NCBI GenBank assembly: GCA_002384935.1
Contig: DGCD01000009.1
Span: forward strand, 248,001-312,000
Direction of reading: 5' to 3'
Length of the DNA stretch: 64,000 nucleotides
Source: Pusillimonas sp. UBA3987
GTDB taxonomy: Bacteria; Pseudomonadota; Gammaproteobacteria; Burkholderiales; Burkholderiaceae_B
The notes under the pieces are model-generated. The model saw nothing but the letters and a program-made list of their open reading frames with translations, was not told the origin of the DNA and searched no databases. Positions within the stretch are counted from its first letter, which is position 1; each line of letters opens with the position of its first letter. The position numbers were made by a program, and so were the translations under genes. This document shows positions 35,554 through 44,508 of this stretch, in pieces.

Positions 35554-36341
35554 GCAAGTCACTCATTGAACCCCGCACCGATCTGGGCTCCGGGTTTCCC
35601 ACCCTGTTGCGCAAGGAAATCATGCGCTTCTGGAAAGTGGGTTTCCAAACAGTGGCCGCTCCCGTGCTTACGGCGTTGCTGTATTTGCTTATTTTCGCGC
35701 ACGTCCTGGAAGACCGCGTACAAATTTACGGCACCATTCCGTATACCGCCTTCCTGATTCCCGGCCTCATGATGATGAGCATGTTGCAAAATGCCTTTGC
35801 CAACCCATCGTCATCGCTCATTCAAAGCCGTATTACGGGAAACCTGGTGTTCGTGCTGCTGCCGCCCATTTCGCACCGTGAGTTCTTTGCCGCCTACCTT
35901 ATCGCCGCCGTTTTGCGTGGCCTGGGCGTCGGGTTATGCATCTGGCTGGTGGCACTGCCGTTTGTCGACCTGCCCCCGCAGAATCTGCTCTGGATTCTGG
36001 CATTCGCCGTGTTATCGTGCGGCATTATGGGAGCGCTGGGGATTATTGCCGGGCTCTGGTCGGAAAAGTTCGACCAGCTCGCCGCCTTTCAAAACTTCCT
36101 TATCATGCCCGCCACGTTTTTGTCGGGTGTGTTTTATTCCATTCACAGCCTGCCGCCTTTCTGGCAAGCCGTGTCGCACTACAACCCCATTTTCTACACC
36201 ATCGATGGCTTTCGCTACGGGTTCTTCGGCGTGTCCGACGTTTCCCCCTGGACAAGCCTGACCGTGGTGGCCGGGGTGTTCGTTGTATTGTGCGCCTACA
36301 CGATGCGCCTGCTGGCCTCGGGCTACAAACTGCGATCATAA
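35550..36341 (+). CDS. yadH: ABC-2-type exporter permease, YadH-like
   Basis: A 263-residue ABC-2 permease with about six hydrophobic segments. Family phrases are LRKEIMRFWKVGFQTVAAPV, FLIPGLMMMSMLQNAFANPS, FLIMPATFLSGVFYSIHSLP and YNPIFYTIDGFRYGFFG. It pairs with the ATPase that precedes it. The stop lies four bases before the ibaG start. Confidence 0.85.
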   Translation: MSKSLIEPRTDLGSGFPTLLRKEIMRFWKVGFQTVAAPVLTALLYLLIFAHVLEDRVQIYGTIPYTAFLIPGLMMMSMLQNAFANPSSSLIQSRITGNLVFVLLPPISHREFFAAYLIAAVLRGLGVGLCIWLVALPFVDLPPQNLLWILAFAVLSCGIMGALGIIAGLWSEKFDQLAAFQNFLIMPATFLSGVFYSIHSLPPFWQAVSHYNPIFYTIDGFRYGFFGVSDVSPWTSLTVVAGVFVVLCAYTMRLLASGYKLRS

Positions 36342-36345
36342 AATT

Positions 36346-36594
36346 ATGTTGCCTACTCCTGAAGAAGTCCGCCAGTACATTAGTGACAACCTGAACTGCG
36401 AACACATTGAAGTCGCAGGCGACGGCTCGCATTTCGAAGCCATTATCGTGTCGCCCGAATTTGCCGGAAAGCGGCTTATTGCCCGTCACCAGCTGGTATA
36501 CAAAGCCCTGGGTGAGCGCATGAAAAGCGAAATCCACGCTTTATCCATGCGCACCCTGACGCCCGACGAACACAACGCCAACACGAATGGATAA
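36346..36594 (+). CDS. ibaG: BolA-family protein IbaG
   Basis: An 82-residue BolA-like protein with the EHIEVAGDGSHFEAIIVS and RLIARHQLVYKALGERMKSEIHAL segments (short extracts). The ATG at 36346 gives the family length; the frame is open upstream only as overlap with the permease gene. BolA/IbaG proteins bind monothiol glutaredoxins through a 2Fe-2S cluster with a conserved histidine (RHQLVY). The ibaG-murA order is the same as in E. coli, and the genes overlap by eight bases. Confidence 0.9.
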   Translation: MLPTPEEVRQYISDNLNCEHIEVAGDGSHFEAIIVSPEFAGKRLIARHQLVYKALGERMKSEIHALSMRTLTPDEHNANTNG

Positions 36595-37852
36595 GCTACG
36601 CATTACCGGGGGGCAGCCCCTGCAGGGTGAAATCACCGTTTCCGGGGCCAAGAATGCGGCGCTGCCCATTTTGTGCGCCGGTTTGCTCACGGCCGACACG
36701 CTGGCGCTTACAAACGTACCGGCATTGCAAGACATTCACACCATGCTGAAACTACTTCGGCAAATGGGCGTGAAGGGCGACCTGAACCAAGACGCCACCC
36801 TGGCCCTGAATGCCGGGCAACTCACCAACCTGGAAGCGCCTTACGACATGGTAAAAACCATGCGCGCCTCGATTCTGGTGCTTGGCCCGCTGCTGGCGCG
36901 TTTCGGTGAAGCCCGCGTCAGCCTGCCGGGCGGATGCGCCATTGGCCAGCGCCCGGTCGACCAGCACATCAAGGGCCTGACCGCCCTGGGTGCCGACATT
37001 CACATCGAGCACGGCTACATTATTGCCAAGGCGTCACGCCTGAAAGGCGCCACCATCCGCACCGACATGGTAACCGTCACCGGCACCGAAAACCTGATGA
37101 TGGCCGCCACCCTGGCCGAAGGCCGCACGGTGCTTGAAAATGCGGCACGCGAGCCCGAAGTCACCGACCTGGCCGAACTGCTCATAAAAATGGGCGCCCG
37201 TATCCAGGGCCACGGCACCGACCGCATTATTATCGACGGCGTGGAACAACTGCACGGGGCCGAACACAGAATCGTGGCCGACCGCATCGAAGCAGGCACC
37301 TTTCTATGTGCCGTGGGCGCCACCGGCGGCGACATCTTGCTGCAGCAAGCCGCACCCGACACCCTGGGTGCCGTGCTGGGCAAGCTGCGTGAAGCCGGTG
37401 TTTCAATTGAAACCGGGCCCGACTGGATTCGTGGCAGCATGAGCCGGCGACCCAAAGCCGTGAGCTTTCGCACGTACGAATACCCGGCCTTCCCCACCGA
37501 CATGCAGGCCCAGGTCATGGCCCTGAACACCCTGGCCGACGGCACCGCAGTCATCGTGGAAAATATTTTCGAGAACCGCTTCATGCACGTGCAGGAACTA
37601 AGCCGCATGGGTGCGCAAATCGACATCGACGGGCACACGGCGGTTGTTACCGGCGTCAAGGCGCTGTCGGGGGCCACCGTCATGGCGACCGACCTGCGGG
37701 CTTCGGCCAGCCTGGTCATTGCCGGCCTGGCCGCCGAAGGCGACACCACGGTCGAGCGCATTTACCATCTGGATCGTGGCTACGAGCATATGGAGCACAA
37801 ACTGCGCCAGGTCGGCGCGCAAATTGAACGGATCAAACAGGAAGCACTATGA
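36587..37852 (+). CDS. murA: UDP-N-acetylglucosamine 1-carboxyvinyltransferase
   Basis: A 421-residue MurA, the first committed enzyme of peptidoglycan synthesis (enolpyruvyl transfer from PEP to UDP-GlcNAc). The catalytic cysteine is C117 in LPGGCAIGQRPVDQHI, which implies fosfomycin sensitivity. Other family phrases are SGAKNAALPILCAGLL, TVTGTENLMMAATLAEG and YPAFPTDMQAQ. It overlaps ibaG at its start and hisG at its end (ATGA), linking the cell-wall gene to the histidine genes. Confidence 0.96.
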   Translation: MDKLRITGGQPLQGEITVSGAKNAALPILCAGLLTADTLALTNVPALQDIHTMLKLLRQMGVKGDLNQDATLALNAGQLTNLEAPYDMVKTMRASILVLGPLLARFGEARVSLPGGCAIGQRPVDQHIKGLTALGADIHIEHGYIIAKASRLKGATIRTDMVTVTGTENLMMAATLAEGRTVLENAAREPEVTDLAELLIKMGARIQGHGTDRIIIDGVEQLHGAEHRIVADRIEAGTFLCAVGATGGDILLQQAAPDTLGAVLGKLREAGVSIETGPDWIRGSMSRRPKAVSFRTYEYPAFPTDMQAQVMALNTLADGTAVIVENIFENRFMHVQELSRMGAQIDIDGHTAVVTGVKALSGATVMATDLRASASLVIAGLAAEGDTTVERIYHLDRGYEHMEHKLRQVGAQIERIKQEAL

Positions 37853-38529
37853 GTCCCGCCAACGCCAACGCACAGGCGCCGCTTACCCTGGCGCTATCGA
37901 AAGGCCGGATCTTTGAAGAGACCCTGCCCTTGCTGGAAGCGGCCGGCATTCAGGTTAGCGAGAATCCGGAAAGTTCACGCAAGCTGATTCTGCCCACCAG
38001 CGACCCTGGCCTGCGTTTAATCATCGTACGGGCGTCCGACGTTCCCACTTACGTGCAGTACGGCGCGGCCGATTTCGGCATCGCCGGCAAAGACGTCTTG
38101 TTCGAACATGCCGCGCAACACCCCGGCGGCCTGTATCAGCCTATCGACCTGAACATTGCCAAATGCCGCCTGTGTGTGGCGGTGCGCGAAGGCTTCGACT
38201 ACGAAGCTGCAGTAGGTCAGGGCTCGCGCCTGCGCGTGGCCACCAAGTACGTGCAAGCCGCGCGTGAACACTTCGCCCGCAAAGGCGTGTACGTCGATCT
38301 CATCAAGCTATACGGATCAATGGAACTGGCGCCCCTGGTGGGGCTGGCCGACGCCATTGTCGACTTGGTGTCCACCGGCGGCACCCTGCGTGCCAATCAT
38401 TTAATGGAAGTGGAAGAAATCGCGCATATATCGTCGCGGCTCATTGTGAACCAGGCGTCGCTGAAAACCCGTGCCCAAGCGCTGCAACCCTTAATCGACG
38501 CATTTGCAAAAGCCACCGCAGACAAATAG
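37849..38529 (+). CDS. hisG: ATP phosphoribosyltransferase, short form
   Basis: A 226-residue HisG, the first enzyme of histidine synthesis. It contains LTLALSKGRIFEETLPLLEAAGI, VQYGAADFGIAGKDVL and ADAIVDLVSTGGTLRANHL. The C-terminal ACT-like regulatory domain of the long form is missing, so activity should need the regulatory subunit HisZ, which is not encoded in this window. The ATG overlaps the murA stop. Confidence 0.94.
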   Translation: MSPANANAQAPLTLALSKGRIFEETLPLLEAAGIQVSENPESSRKLILPTSDPGLRLIIVRASDVPTYVQYGAADFGIAGKDVLFEHAAQHPGGLYQPIDLNIAKCRLCVAVREGFDYEAAVGQGSRLRVATKYVQAAREHFARKGVYVDLIKLYGSMELAPLVGLADAIVDLVSTGGTLRANHLMEVEEIAHISSRLIVNQASLKTRAQALQPLIDAFAKATADK

Positions 38530-38608
38530 CATTAGGCTTCACACGCTTTTAATTGATAACACCCCCTTTGCCCTCATTTAATTAGTACCGCTATTTTCCG
38601 GCACCATC

Positions 38609-39922
38609 ATGTCATCCATTCAGCGCCTTCGCTCTACCGACCCCAGCTTTGCGGCCACCCTGCGCAAACTACTGGCCTTCGATGCTTCGCAAGACGACGC
38701 CATCGAGCACGCTACCGCCGACATTCTGAAAGCCATCGGGCATCGTGGCGACGACGCCGTGCTGGAATACACCCGGCGCTTCGACCGCGTGCAAGCCAGC
38801 AGTGTGGCCGAACTGGAAATACCCAGGTCGGAATGGCTGGCCGCGCTGGAAGGCTTGCCGGCTGAGCAGCGTGAAGCGCTGGAGCAGGCCGCCGAGCGGG
38901 TACGCAGCTACCACGAACACCAGAAGGCCCAAAGCTGGTCGTACACCGAGGCCGACGGCACCGTGCTGGGCCAGAAAATCACGCCGCTCGACCGCGTGGG
39001 CCTGTACGTGCCCGGTGGCAAGGCAGCCTACCCTTCATCGGTACTCATGAACGCCATCCCGGCCAAAGTGGCCGGCGTGGAAGAAGTCGTTATGGTAACG
39101 CCCACACCCGACGGCGTACGCAACCCCATTGTGCTGGCCGCCGCCGCCATTGCCGGTGTTGACCGCGCCTGGGCCATTGGTGGTGCGCAAGCTGTGGGCG
39201 CGCTGGCATACGGCACCCACACCATCAACCCGGTAGATAAAATCGTGGGCCCGGGCAACGCCTATGTGGCCGCCGCCAAGCGCCGCGTATTCGGCACGGT
39301 GGGCATCGACATGATTGCCGGCCCCAGCGAAATCCTGATCATTGCCGACGGCACCACTCCGGCCGACTGGATCGCCATGGACCTGTTCTCGCAGGCCGAG
39401 CACGACGAACTGGCACAAAGCATTTTGCTCTGTCCCAATGAAGCTTATCTGGATCAGGTGCACGAAGCCATAAACCGCCTGCTGCCAACCATGCCACGCG
39501 CCGACATCATTCGCACCAGCCTGGCCAACCGCGGGGCGCTGATTTTGGTACAGGATCTGGACGAAGCCTGTGCCATTGCCAACGACATTGCGCCCGAACA
39601 CCTGGAAATTTCCACGGAAAACGCCAATATATTGGCCGAGAAAATCCGCCACGCAGGCGCCATTTTCCTGGGCCGCTACAGTTCAGAATCGCTGGGCGAT
39701 TACTGTGCCGGGCCCAACCACGTATTACCTACTTCACGCACCGCACGGTTCTCTTCGCCGCTGGGGGTGTATGATTTCCAGAAACGCAGCAGCATTATCC
39801 AGGTTTCGCACAACGGCGCCCAGACACTGGGCAAGGTTGCCGCCCACCTGGCTTATGGTGAAGGCCTGCAAGCCCACGCGGCCAGCGCCGAGTACCGGCT
39901 CGATACACCGCCAAAGCGCTAG
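38609..39922 (+). CDS. hisD: Histidinol dehydrogenase
   Basis: A 437-residue HisD that oxidises histidinol to histidine in two NAD-dependent steps. Family phrases include PLDRVGLYVPGGKAAYPSS, RAWAIGGAQAVGALAYGT, DKIVGPGNAYVAAAKR, AGPSEILIIAD, the zinc/catalytic SQAEHDE and the C-terminal GDYCAGPNHVLPTS. In many related bacteria hisC follows; here the next gene, after 66 bases, is hisB. Confidence 0.96.
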   Translation: MSSIQRLRSTDPSFAATLRKLLAFDASQDDAIEHATADILKAIGHRGDDAVLEYTRRFDRVQASSVAELEIPRSEWLAALEGLPAEQREALEQAAERVRSYHEHQKAQSWSYTEADGTVLGQKITPLDRVGLYVPGGKAAYPSSVLMNAIPAKVAGVEEVVMVTPTPDGVRNPIVLAAAAIAGVDRAWAIGGAQAVGALAYGTHTINPVDKIVGPGNAYVAAAKRRVFGTVGIDMIAGPSEILIIADGTTPADWIAMDLFSQAEHDELAQSILLCPNEAYLDQVHEAINRLLPTMPRADIIRTSLANRGALILVQDLDEACAIANDIAPEHLEISTENANILAEKIRHAGAIFLGRYSSESLGDYCAGPNHVLPTSRTARFSSPLGVYDFQKRSSIIQVSHNGAQTLGKVAAHLAYGEGLQAHAASAEYRLDTPPKR

Positions 39923-39988
39923 TCAAGCCCCATACCCGAACACCTGGCCGCAGCAATCCGGCCCTTTTGCACAAAAAGACCTTAAATC

Positions 39989-40576
39989 ATGCGTACCGCC
40001 GAAATTTCACGTAACACCAACGAAACCCGTATTCGTGTGGCCATCAATCTGGACGGCACCGGCCGCCAGACCATCAACACGGGCGTGCCCTTCCTGGATC
40101 ACATGCTCGACCAGATCGCGCGCCACGGGTTAATCGACCTGGACATCCACTGCGACGGCGACACCCATATCGACGACCACCACACGGTGGAAGACGTTGG
40201 CATTACGCTGGGCCAGGCGGTAGCCGCCGCCGTGGGCGACAAAAAAGGCCTGCGCCGCTATGGCCACGCCTACGTGCCGCTCGACGAAGCGCTGTCGCGC
40301 GTGGTCATTGATTTTTCGGGTCGCCCCGGGCTGGAATTCCATGTGCCCTTCACGCGTTCACACATCGGCTCCTTCGATGTCGACCTGACCCAGGAGTTTT
40401 TCCAGGGCTTCGTAAACCACGCCTTGATCACCCTGCACATCGACAACCTGCGCGGCACCAACTCGCACCACCAATGCGAAACCGTCTTCAAGGCGTTTGG
40501 CCGCGCCCTGCGCATGGCCGCCGAAGTCGACCCACGTGCCGGCGACACCATTCCCTCCACCAAAGGCTCGCTGTAA
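39989..40576 (+). CDS. hisB: Imidazoleglycerol-phosphate dehydratase
   Basis: A 195-residue monofunctional HisB without the phosphatase domain. The manganese-binding histidine clusters are visible in FLDHMLDQIARHGL, DTHIDDHHTVEDVGITLGQA, and TLHIDNLRGTNSHHQCETVFKAF (each a short extract). It dehydrates imidazole-glycerol phosphate to imidazole-acetol phosphate. A separate histidinol phosphatase must be encoded elsewhere. Confidence 0.96.
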   Translation: MRTAEISRNTNETRIRVAINLDGTGRQTINTGVPFLDHMLDQIARHGLIDLDIHCDGDTHIDDHHTVEDVGITLGQAVAAAVGDKKGLRRYGHAYVPLDEALSRVVIDFSGRPGLEFHVPFTRSHIGSFDVDLTQEFFQGFVNHALITLHIDNLRGTNSHHQCETVFKAFGRALRMAAEVDPRAGDTIPSTKGSL

Positions 40577-40585
40577 GGCTTTATT

Positions 40586-41242
40586 GTGAATACCATCGCC
40601 ATTGTTGATTACGGTATGGGCAACTTTCATTCGGTTGCCCGCGCCCTGACAGCCGCCGCACCCAACGCCGACATTCGAATCTGCCGCGATGCGCAGTCTA
40701 TTCGCGACGCGTCTCGCGTGGTCTTTCCCGGCCAGGGCGCCATGCCCGACTGCATGCGTACCCTGAACGAATCAGGCCTGCGCGAAGCGGTGGAAGACGC
40801 CGCGCGCAACAAGCCCCTGCTGGGCGTATGCGTGGGCGAACAAATGCTGTTCACCACCAGTGAGGAAGGCAACACGCCTTGCCTGGACATTTTCCCGGGC
40901 AAAGTAAAACTGTTTTCCGGGCCTGAATTTGCGTCTTCAAAACAGCACGGCGACAATGACCATGAATTGCTGAAAGTGCCGCACATGGGCTGGAATCGCG
41001 TATGGCAAACCCAGGCCCACCCCTTGTGGAGCGGCATTGAAGACGGCACCCATTTTTATTTCGTACACAGCTTTTATGCTGCACCCGAACAGGCAGAATT
41101 AACCGTCGGCGAAAGCCACTACGGCATCCCCTTTACCTGCGCCGTGGCGGCAAATAATATCTTTGCCGTGCAGTTTCATCCGGAAAAAAGCGCAGACGCG
41201 GGTCTACGCCTGTATCGGAACTTTGTAGACTGGAACCCGTAA
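40586..41242 (+). CDS. hisH: Imidazole glycerol phosphate synthase, glutaminase subunit
   Basis: A 218-residue class I glutamine amidotransferase. The catalytic cysteine is in GVCVGEQMLF (the usual form is G-I/V-C-L-G-M-Q), and the His-Glu pair is in VQFHPEKS. It supplies ammonia to HisF. Translation begins at a GTG at 40586, nine bases after hisB, since the frame MNTIAIVDYGMGNFHSV matches the family start exactly. Confidence 0.95.
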   Translation: MNTIAIVDYGMGNFHSVARALTAAAPNADIRICRDAQSIRDASRVVFPGQGAMPDCMRTLNESGLREAVEDAARNKPLLGVCVGEQMLFTTSEEGNTPCLDIFPGKVKLFSGPEFASSKQHGDNDHELLKVPHMGWNRVWQTQAHPLWSGIEDGTHFYFVHSFYAAPEQAELTVGESHYGIPFTCAVAANNIFAVQFHPEKSADAGLRLYRNFVDWNP

Positions 41243-41317
41243 CGGGTTTGTTATATTTTCAACGCTGGCACCCTTAAGTTTTAATTTTTCCGGCACCTAA
41301 CTTAGCCTAAATCCATC

Positions 41318-42067
41318 ATGCTTCTGATTCCCGCTATCGACCTCAAAGACGGACACTGCGTACGCCTGCGCCAGGGCGACCTGGACGACGCCACCATTTT
41401 CTCGGAAGACCCCGCGGCCATGGCCTCCGACTGGCTCGACCAGGGCGCGCGACGCCTGCACCTGGTTGACCTGAACGGCGCCGTTGCCGGCAGCCCGAAA
41501 AACCTGGCAGCCATCAAAAACATCCTGGACGTCATCGACAACGAAATCCCCGTTCAAATTGGCGGGGGCATTCGCGACCTAAACACCATTGAAGCCTATC
41601 TCGACCTGGGCCTGGCCTACGTCATTATCGGAACGGCCGCCATCAAGAACCCCGGTTTTCTGCGCGACGCCTGCAGCGCCTTTCCTGGCAACATTATTGT
41701 TGGCCTGGATGCGCGCGAGGGCAAGGTCGCCACCGACGGCTGGAGCAAGCTGACCCGCCACGACGTCATCGACATGGCCAAGAAGTTTGAAGATTACGGC
41801 TGCGAAGCCATTATTTACACCGACATCGGCCGCGACGGCATGCTGCAGGGCGTGAATATCGACGCCACCGTGAAACTGGCGCAAGCCGTGACCATTCCGG
41901 TGATTGCTTCGGGTGGGGTCACCGACCTGAAAGACATTGAAGCCCTGTGTGCCGTGGAAGACGAAGGCGTCGAAGGCGCCATTCTGGGCCGCAGCCTGTA
42001 CGAAGGCACGCTTGATTTCGCTGCTGCGCAAACCCTGGCCGATGAACTGAACGGCGAAATGGAATGA
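41318..42067 (+). CDS. hisA: Phosphoribosylformimino-5-aminoimidazole carboxamide ribotide isomerase
   Basis: A 249-residue TIM-barrel isomerase of the histidine pathway, with the N-terminal catalytic aspartate region LLIPAIDLKDGHCVRLRQGD, QIGGGIRDLNTIE, YTDIGRDGMLQGVN and VIASGGVTDLKDI. It overlaps hisF by four bases (ATGA). A 75-base AT-rich gap precedes it after hisH. Confidence 0.96.
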   Translation: MLLIPAIDLKDGHCVRLRQGDLDDATIFSEDPAAMASDWLDQGARRLHLVDLNGAVAGSPKNLAAIKNILDVIDNEIPVQIGGGIRDLNTIEAYLDLGLAYVIIGTAAIKNPGFLRDACSAFPGNIIVGLDAREGKVATDGWSKLTRHDVIDMAKKFEDYGCEAIIYTDIGRDGMLQGVNIDATVKLAQAVTIPVIASGGVTDLKDIEALCAVEDEGVEGAILGRSLYEGTLDFAAAQTLADELNGEME

Positions 42068-42849
42068 ACCCCAGGAATGAATTAACGCGCCGCATTATTC
42101 CCTGCCTGGACGTCACGGCAGGGCGCGTTGTTAAAGGCGTGAATTTCGTGGGCCTGGTCGACGCGGGCGACCCCGTTGAAATTGCACGCCGCTACAACCA
42201 GCAAGGCGCCGACGAGCTCACCTTCCTGGACATTACCGCCACCAGCGACAACCGCGACCTGATCCTGCCCATTATTGAATCCGTGGCCTCGCAAGTGTTC
42301 ATTCCCCTAACGGTTGGCGGCGGTGTACGCAAAGTGGCCGACATTCAACGCCTGCTGAACGCGGGGGCCGACAAAGTCTCCATTAACAGCGCTGCCGTCA
42401 GCAACCCCGAACTGGTGCGCGAGGCGTCGCAATACCACGGCTCGCAATGTATTGTCGTGGCCATCGACGCACGCCAGGTGTCTGAACCGGGCGAGCCGTT
42501 GAAGTGGGAAATCTTCACCCACGGCGGGCGCAACGCCACGGGTATCGACGCCGTGCAATGGGCAGTTAAAATGGCCGAATACGGTGCCGGTGAAATACTG
42601 CTTACCAGCATGGACCGCGACGGCACGAAAACAGGCTTCGACCTGAACCTGACCCGCACCGTATCGAACGCGGTACCCATTCCCGTCATTGCTTCAGGGG
42701 GTGTAGGCAACCTGCAGCACCTGGCAGACGGCGTTACCACCGGCCGGGCCAGCGCCGTGCTGGCTGCCAGCATCTTTCACTTCGGCGACCACACCGTGCA
42801 CGAAGCCAAAGCACTGATGGCCCAGCAAGGCATTCCTGTCAGGCTGTAA
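42064..42849 (+). CDS. hisF: Imidazole glycerol phosphate synthase, cyclase subunit
   Basis: A 261-residue TIM-barrel cyclase. The catalytic aspartates are in IIPCLDVTAGRVVKGVNF and ILLTSMDRDGTKTGFDL, with phosphate-binding glycines in LTVGGGVRKVADIQ and VIASGGVGNLQHLADG. It uses ammonia from HisH to make imidazole-glycerol phosphate and AICAR. Confidence 0.96.
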   Translation: MNPRNELTRRIIPCLDVTAGRVVKGVNFVGLVDAGDPVEIARRYNQQGADELTFLDITATSDNRDLILPIIESVASQVFIPLTVGGGVRKVADIQRLLNAGADKVSINSAAVSNPELVREASQYHGSQCIVVAIDARQVSEPGEPLKWEIFTHGGRNATGIDAVQWAVKMAEYGAGEILLTSMDRDGTKTGFDLNLTRTVSNAVPIPVIASGGVGNLQHLADGVTTGRASAVLAASIFHFGDHTVHEAKALMAQQGIPVRL

Positions 42850-42866
42850 ACGCAAGGAGGCCAAAC

Positions 42867-43292
42867 ATGAGCCAATCGCAATCCGACAGCACCACCGAAG
42901 CACAAGCCGGCCCAGCCTGGCTGAACGAAGTGCACTTCGACAACAGCGGCCTGGTTCCCGCCATTGCCCAGGATGCCGACACCGGCACCCTGCTGATGGT
43001 GGCCTGGATGAACCGCGATGCCCTGATGGAAACCGCGCAAACCCAACGCGCCGTGTATTGGTCGCGATCGCGCCAGCGCTTGTGGCGCAAAGGCGAAGAG
43101 TCGGGCCACGTGCAGCAGGTAAAGGAAATTCGCCTCGATTGCGACGGCGACGTCATCCTGCTCAAGGTAAAGCAGGAAGGCGGCATTGCTTGCCATACCG
43201 GCCGTGAAAGCTGTTTTTTCCGCCGCCTGGACACCAACAGCTGGACAGTCACCGACCCCGTATTGAAAGATCCGGAGCAAATCTACAAATGA
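42867..43292 (+). CDS. hisI: Phosphoribosyl-AMP cyclohydrolase
   Basis: A 141-residue HisI. Zinc and metal ligands are in LDCDGDVILLKVKQ (Asp cluster) and ACHTGRESCFFRR (Cys and His), with AWMNRDALMETAQTQRAVYWSRSRQ earlier (short extracts). It is separate from the pyrophosphohydrolase, which follows in an overlapping frame (ATGA). An AAGGAGG site precedes the ATG. Confidence 0.95.
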   Translation: MSQSQSDSTTEAQAGPAWLNEVHFDNSGLVPAIAQDADTGTLLMVAWMNRDALMETAQTQRAVYWSRSRQRLWRKGEESGHVQQVKEIRLDCDGDVILLKVKQEGGIACHTGRESCFFRRLDTNSWTVTDPVLKDPEQIYK

Positions 43293-43633
43293 GTCAAGCA
43301 CCCAACGCGCAAGCCATTCTGGCACGCCTGGCCGACACCCTGGAAAGCCGCCTGCCGCAGAACGGCGGCGATCCAAACGCCTCGTACACCGCCAAGCTGC
43401 TGGCCAAAGGCCCCGATGCTTTCCTGAAGAAAATCGGCGAAGAGGCAACGGAACTGGTCATGGCCGCCAAAGACAACGATCACGACAAAATCGTGTATGA
43501 AACCGCCGACTTATGGTTTCACACGTTGGTGGCGCTGGCGCATTACAATGTGCGACCCGAGGAAATTCTGAACGAACTGGCGCGACGCGAAGGCGTGTCG
43601 GGCCTGGAAGAAAAAGCGAATCGCAGCAAGTAA
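43289..43633 (+). CDS. hisE: Phosphoribosyl-ATP pyrophosphohydrolase
   Basis: A 114-residue all-alpha NTP pyrophosphohydrolase. The magnesium-binding EEATELVMAAK and the downstream YETADLWFHTLV are typical. It hydrolyses phosphoribosyl-ATP to phosphoribosyl-AMP. It is the last histidine gene; a 9-bp hairpin with one mismatch (43635-43656) lies immediately after the stop. Confidence 0.95.
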   Translation: MSQAPNAQAILARLADTLESRLPQNGGDPNASYTAKLLAKGPDAFLKKIGEEATELVMAAKDNDHDKIVYETADLWFHTLVALAHYNVRPEEILNELARREGVSGLEEKANRSK

Positions 43634-43776
43634 CGCAAGGCATGCAAATGCCTCGCAAAATATATACAGCATACTATCGCATTCCCTACCCTGTTCCCCA
43701 CCCCGCACTTCGGTAGAATGGGTAGAATGAAGGCATAAACAAATGTGCAGCACTATGCTGCCTTACGGAGATTGAA

Positions 43777-44016
43777 ATGGGTAGTTTCAGCATTTGGCAC
43801 TGGCTTATCGTTCTGGTTATTGTGGCCCTGGTGTTCGGCACCAAAAAACTGCGCAACATGGGTGAAGACCTGGGCGGCGCCGTAAAAGGCTTCAAGAAAG
43901 GCATGCACGACGCCAACAGCGAAAACGAACAAGACAAGAAACCGGAAGCCGTTACACAAAAGACCGAAGACAACGACACCATCGACGTTCAGGCCAAAGA
44001 AAAGAAAGACGCGTAA
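43777..44016 (+). CDS. tatA: Sec-independent protein translocase subunit TatA
   Basis: A 79-residue TatA: one N-terminal membrane helix (residues 3-20, SFSIWHWLIVLVIVALVFG), the hinge with F-G-T-K-K-L-R, an amphipathic helix (MGEDLGGAVKGFKKGM) and a charged tail. TatA oligomers form the translocation pore for folded proteins. Rieske and other cofactor proteins are classic Tat cargo. Two direct copies of GGTAGAATG (43712-43729) lie about 50 bases upstream and contain -10-like TAGAAT. Confidence 0.94.
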   Translation: MGSFSIWHWLIVLVIVALVFGTKKLRNMGEDLGGAVKGFKKGMHDANSENEQDKKPEAVTQKTEDNDTIDVQAKEKKDA

Positions 44017-44022
44017 ACCGCC

Positions 44023-44508
44023 ATGTTTGGTCTGAGCTTCACCGAACTCATGATCATCGGCGTCGTTGCGCTGCTGGTCATCGGCCCTGAACGCCTGCCC
44101 AGCGTCGCCCGCACCGTGGGCCACCTGCTGGGGCGGGCACAGCGCTACGTCAACGACGTCAAAACCGACATCAGGCGTGAAATGGATTCCGCCGAAATCG
44201 GCAGCCTGAAAGGCCAGGTTGAAGATGCCGCGAAATCCGTGCGTGCCTCAATCGACGACGCCGGCAACACCATTCGCAATCCGCTTGAAGAGGCCAAGAA
44301 AGCGCTGCAAGACACCGAACAAACGCTGAAAGAAACGGAACAGTCAATCGACACATCGATTCGCAGCAAGGAAAGCGATAAATCGGGCGAACAAAGCCAA
44401 ATCACACCTAACAAACCCGCGCAAATCAACACAGGCAGCGGTGCGCAAACCGGGCACGATTCGCCCGACGACACCACCGACACCAAGAAGAACGGATCCG
44501 ACACGTGA
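44023..44508 (+). CDS. tatB: Sec-independent protein translocase subunit TatB
   Basis: A 161-residue TatB with the typical N-terminus MFGLSFTELMIIGVVALLVI and GPERLPSVARTVGHLLGRAQ, then a long charged amphipathic/coiled segment and a low-complexity tail. TatB binds TatC to recognise twin-arginine signals. The stop overlaps the GTG start of tatC. Confidence 0.94.
   Translation: MFGLSFTELMIIGVVALLVIGPERLPSVARTVGHLLGRAQRYVNDVKTDIRREMDSAEIGSLKGQVEDAAKSVRASIDDAGNTIRNPLEEAKKALQDTEQTLKETEQSIDTSIRSKESDKSGEQSQITPNKPAQINTGSGAQTGHDSPDDTTDTKKNGSDT

Noticed and set aside
34786..35562. 258-codon minus-strand open frame opposite the YadG-like gene
   Set aside because: Fully antisense to an ABC ATPase with intact Walker motifs; no recognisable protein.
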